NCBI RefSeq assembly: GCF_010692555.1 | Contig: NZ_JAAHHG010000029.1 | Span: forward strand, 5,020 to 52,804 | Length of the DNA: 47,785 nucleotides | Reading direction: 5' to 3' | Source: Okeania sp. SIO3B5 | Lineage (GTDB): Bacteria; Cyanobacteriota; Cyanobacteriia; Cyanobacteriales; Microcoleaceae | Shown: positions 47,414-47,785 of the stretch, in pieces | How positions within the stretch are numbered: position 1 is the first letter of the stretch | Layout of the letters: each line of letters starts with the position of its first letter | Program-made: the position numbers and the translations under genes | The notes under the pieces: generated by a model | Database searches by the model: none | Told to the model about the DNA's origin: nothing | Seen by the model: the letters and a program-made list of their open reading frames with translations, nothing else

Positions 47414-47660
47414 TAATTAGGGCTTGCTGATTAAATATCAAAGCATTGAAATATAAAGAATTTAGCCTTTTTGGTGTCTTTAAAAAGTGCCTAGTTTTCA
47501 GCTATTAATGCTCAAAAAGTTAGTATTTTAGGCACATAGTTGGGCAGAAAAATTATTCTTACAATTCTTACTCCTACCTCCTCTAAGCACCCATTTCTCC
47601 TGTCTCCTGTCTCCTGTCTCCTACCCTCACCCATAAGACTTTTTCAGCAAACCCTAATTA
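47414..47660. mobile_element. Family M MITE, copy 9
   Basis: Ends AATTAGGGCTTGCTGATT and TTTTCAGCAAACCCTAATT; CTCCTGT heptamers and the TTAGTATTTTAGGCACATAG motif inside. Confidence 0.85.
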
Positions 47661-47785
47661 GGGTTTGCTGAATAAATTGGTTGGTGGGGTAGGACACGGG
47701 GACGCGGAGACGCGGGGACGCGGAGATGGGGGCACAGGCAAGGGTTTCGGCCATTTTATGTGAAGAAATTTTCGTGAATTTCAGC
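47657..47785. mobile_element. Family M-related element, cut by window end
   Basis: Begins AATTAGGGTTTGCTGAATAA by sharing AATT with copy 9, then GACGCGG heptamers. Whether it is complete cannot be seen. Confidence 0.5.

Overview
The window looks like chromosomal DNA of a filamentous, non-heterocystous marine cyanobacterium of the Trichodesmium/Okeania type. This is inferred from the AT-rich sequence, HIP1-like GCGATCGC sites, the ctpA/petB-petD pair, filament septum genes (fraC-fraD-fraE), PEP-CTERM proteins, and a very large share of repeat-filled noncoding DNA with decayed genes. No rRNA, tRNA, phage region, CRISPR array or complete transposase gene was seen.

Layout. 1-5651: 3' part of a giant gene with six tandem formylglycine-generating-enzyme-like (C-type-lectin fold) domains. 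Each domain ends in a hypervariable stretch of the kind written by diversity-generating retroelements. 6555-9366: ctpA (minus), then petB and petD (plus) with a clear terminator. 9989-13705: a large membrane protein, a GT4 glycosyltransferase and a zinc-ribbon membrane protein. 14768-15829: membrane-anchored endonuclease/exonuclease/phosphatase-family protein. 16501-16977: a small membrane-protein gene broken by one stop. 18241-19777: two PEP-CTERM proteins sharing leader and signal peptide. 20047-24461: glycerophosphodiesterase, SLH-domain protein, and an MscS channel with a cyclic-nucleotide domain. 24460-25592: four MITEs in a row, then hisC. 27245-28162: a DUF559-like gene killed by a MITE and stops. 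28224-32217: methyltransferase, a 2.1-kb minisatellite and larE. 33263-36052 (minus): fraC-fraD-fraE. 36312-36685: an IS200/IS605 element without a transposase but with an omega-RNA-like right end. 36918-38879: a 320-bp leader present three times before a PPC-domain gene. 39209-40005: a 70-bp hairpin array. 40274-45519: a double-domain corrinoid adenosyltransferase, two small exported proteins, rpsD and moaA. 46395-47072: a membrane protein of unknown role.

How it fits together. Housekeeping genes (petBD, rpsD, hisC, moaA, ctpA, cobalamin adenosylation, larE) sit as islands in a sea of mobile palindromic repeats. At least five repeat families recur: a roughly 235-277-bp MITE with ends AATTAGGGTTTGCTGA (family M); a TATAGC-ended element (A); a 128-bp ATATCATGTCCGGT element (D); an 86-bp AGGACTTAC palindrome (E); and TTAC-anchored palindromic elements (B/C) whose left end matches the IS200/IS605 remnant. 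Heptanucleotide tandem repeats lie inside or beside many of them. Repeat ends repeatedly supply stop codons or C-termini of neighbouring genes.

The most interesting signals are the six variable regions in one open frame, the omega-RNA-bearing element lacking TnpB and its family of small derivatives, the minisatellite whose hairpin loops are flipped in some units, and the tripled leader. All functional calls rest on reading motifs by eye; no database search was possible.
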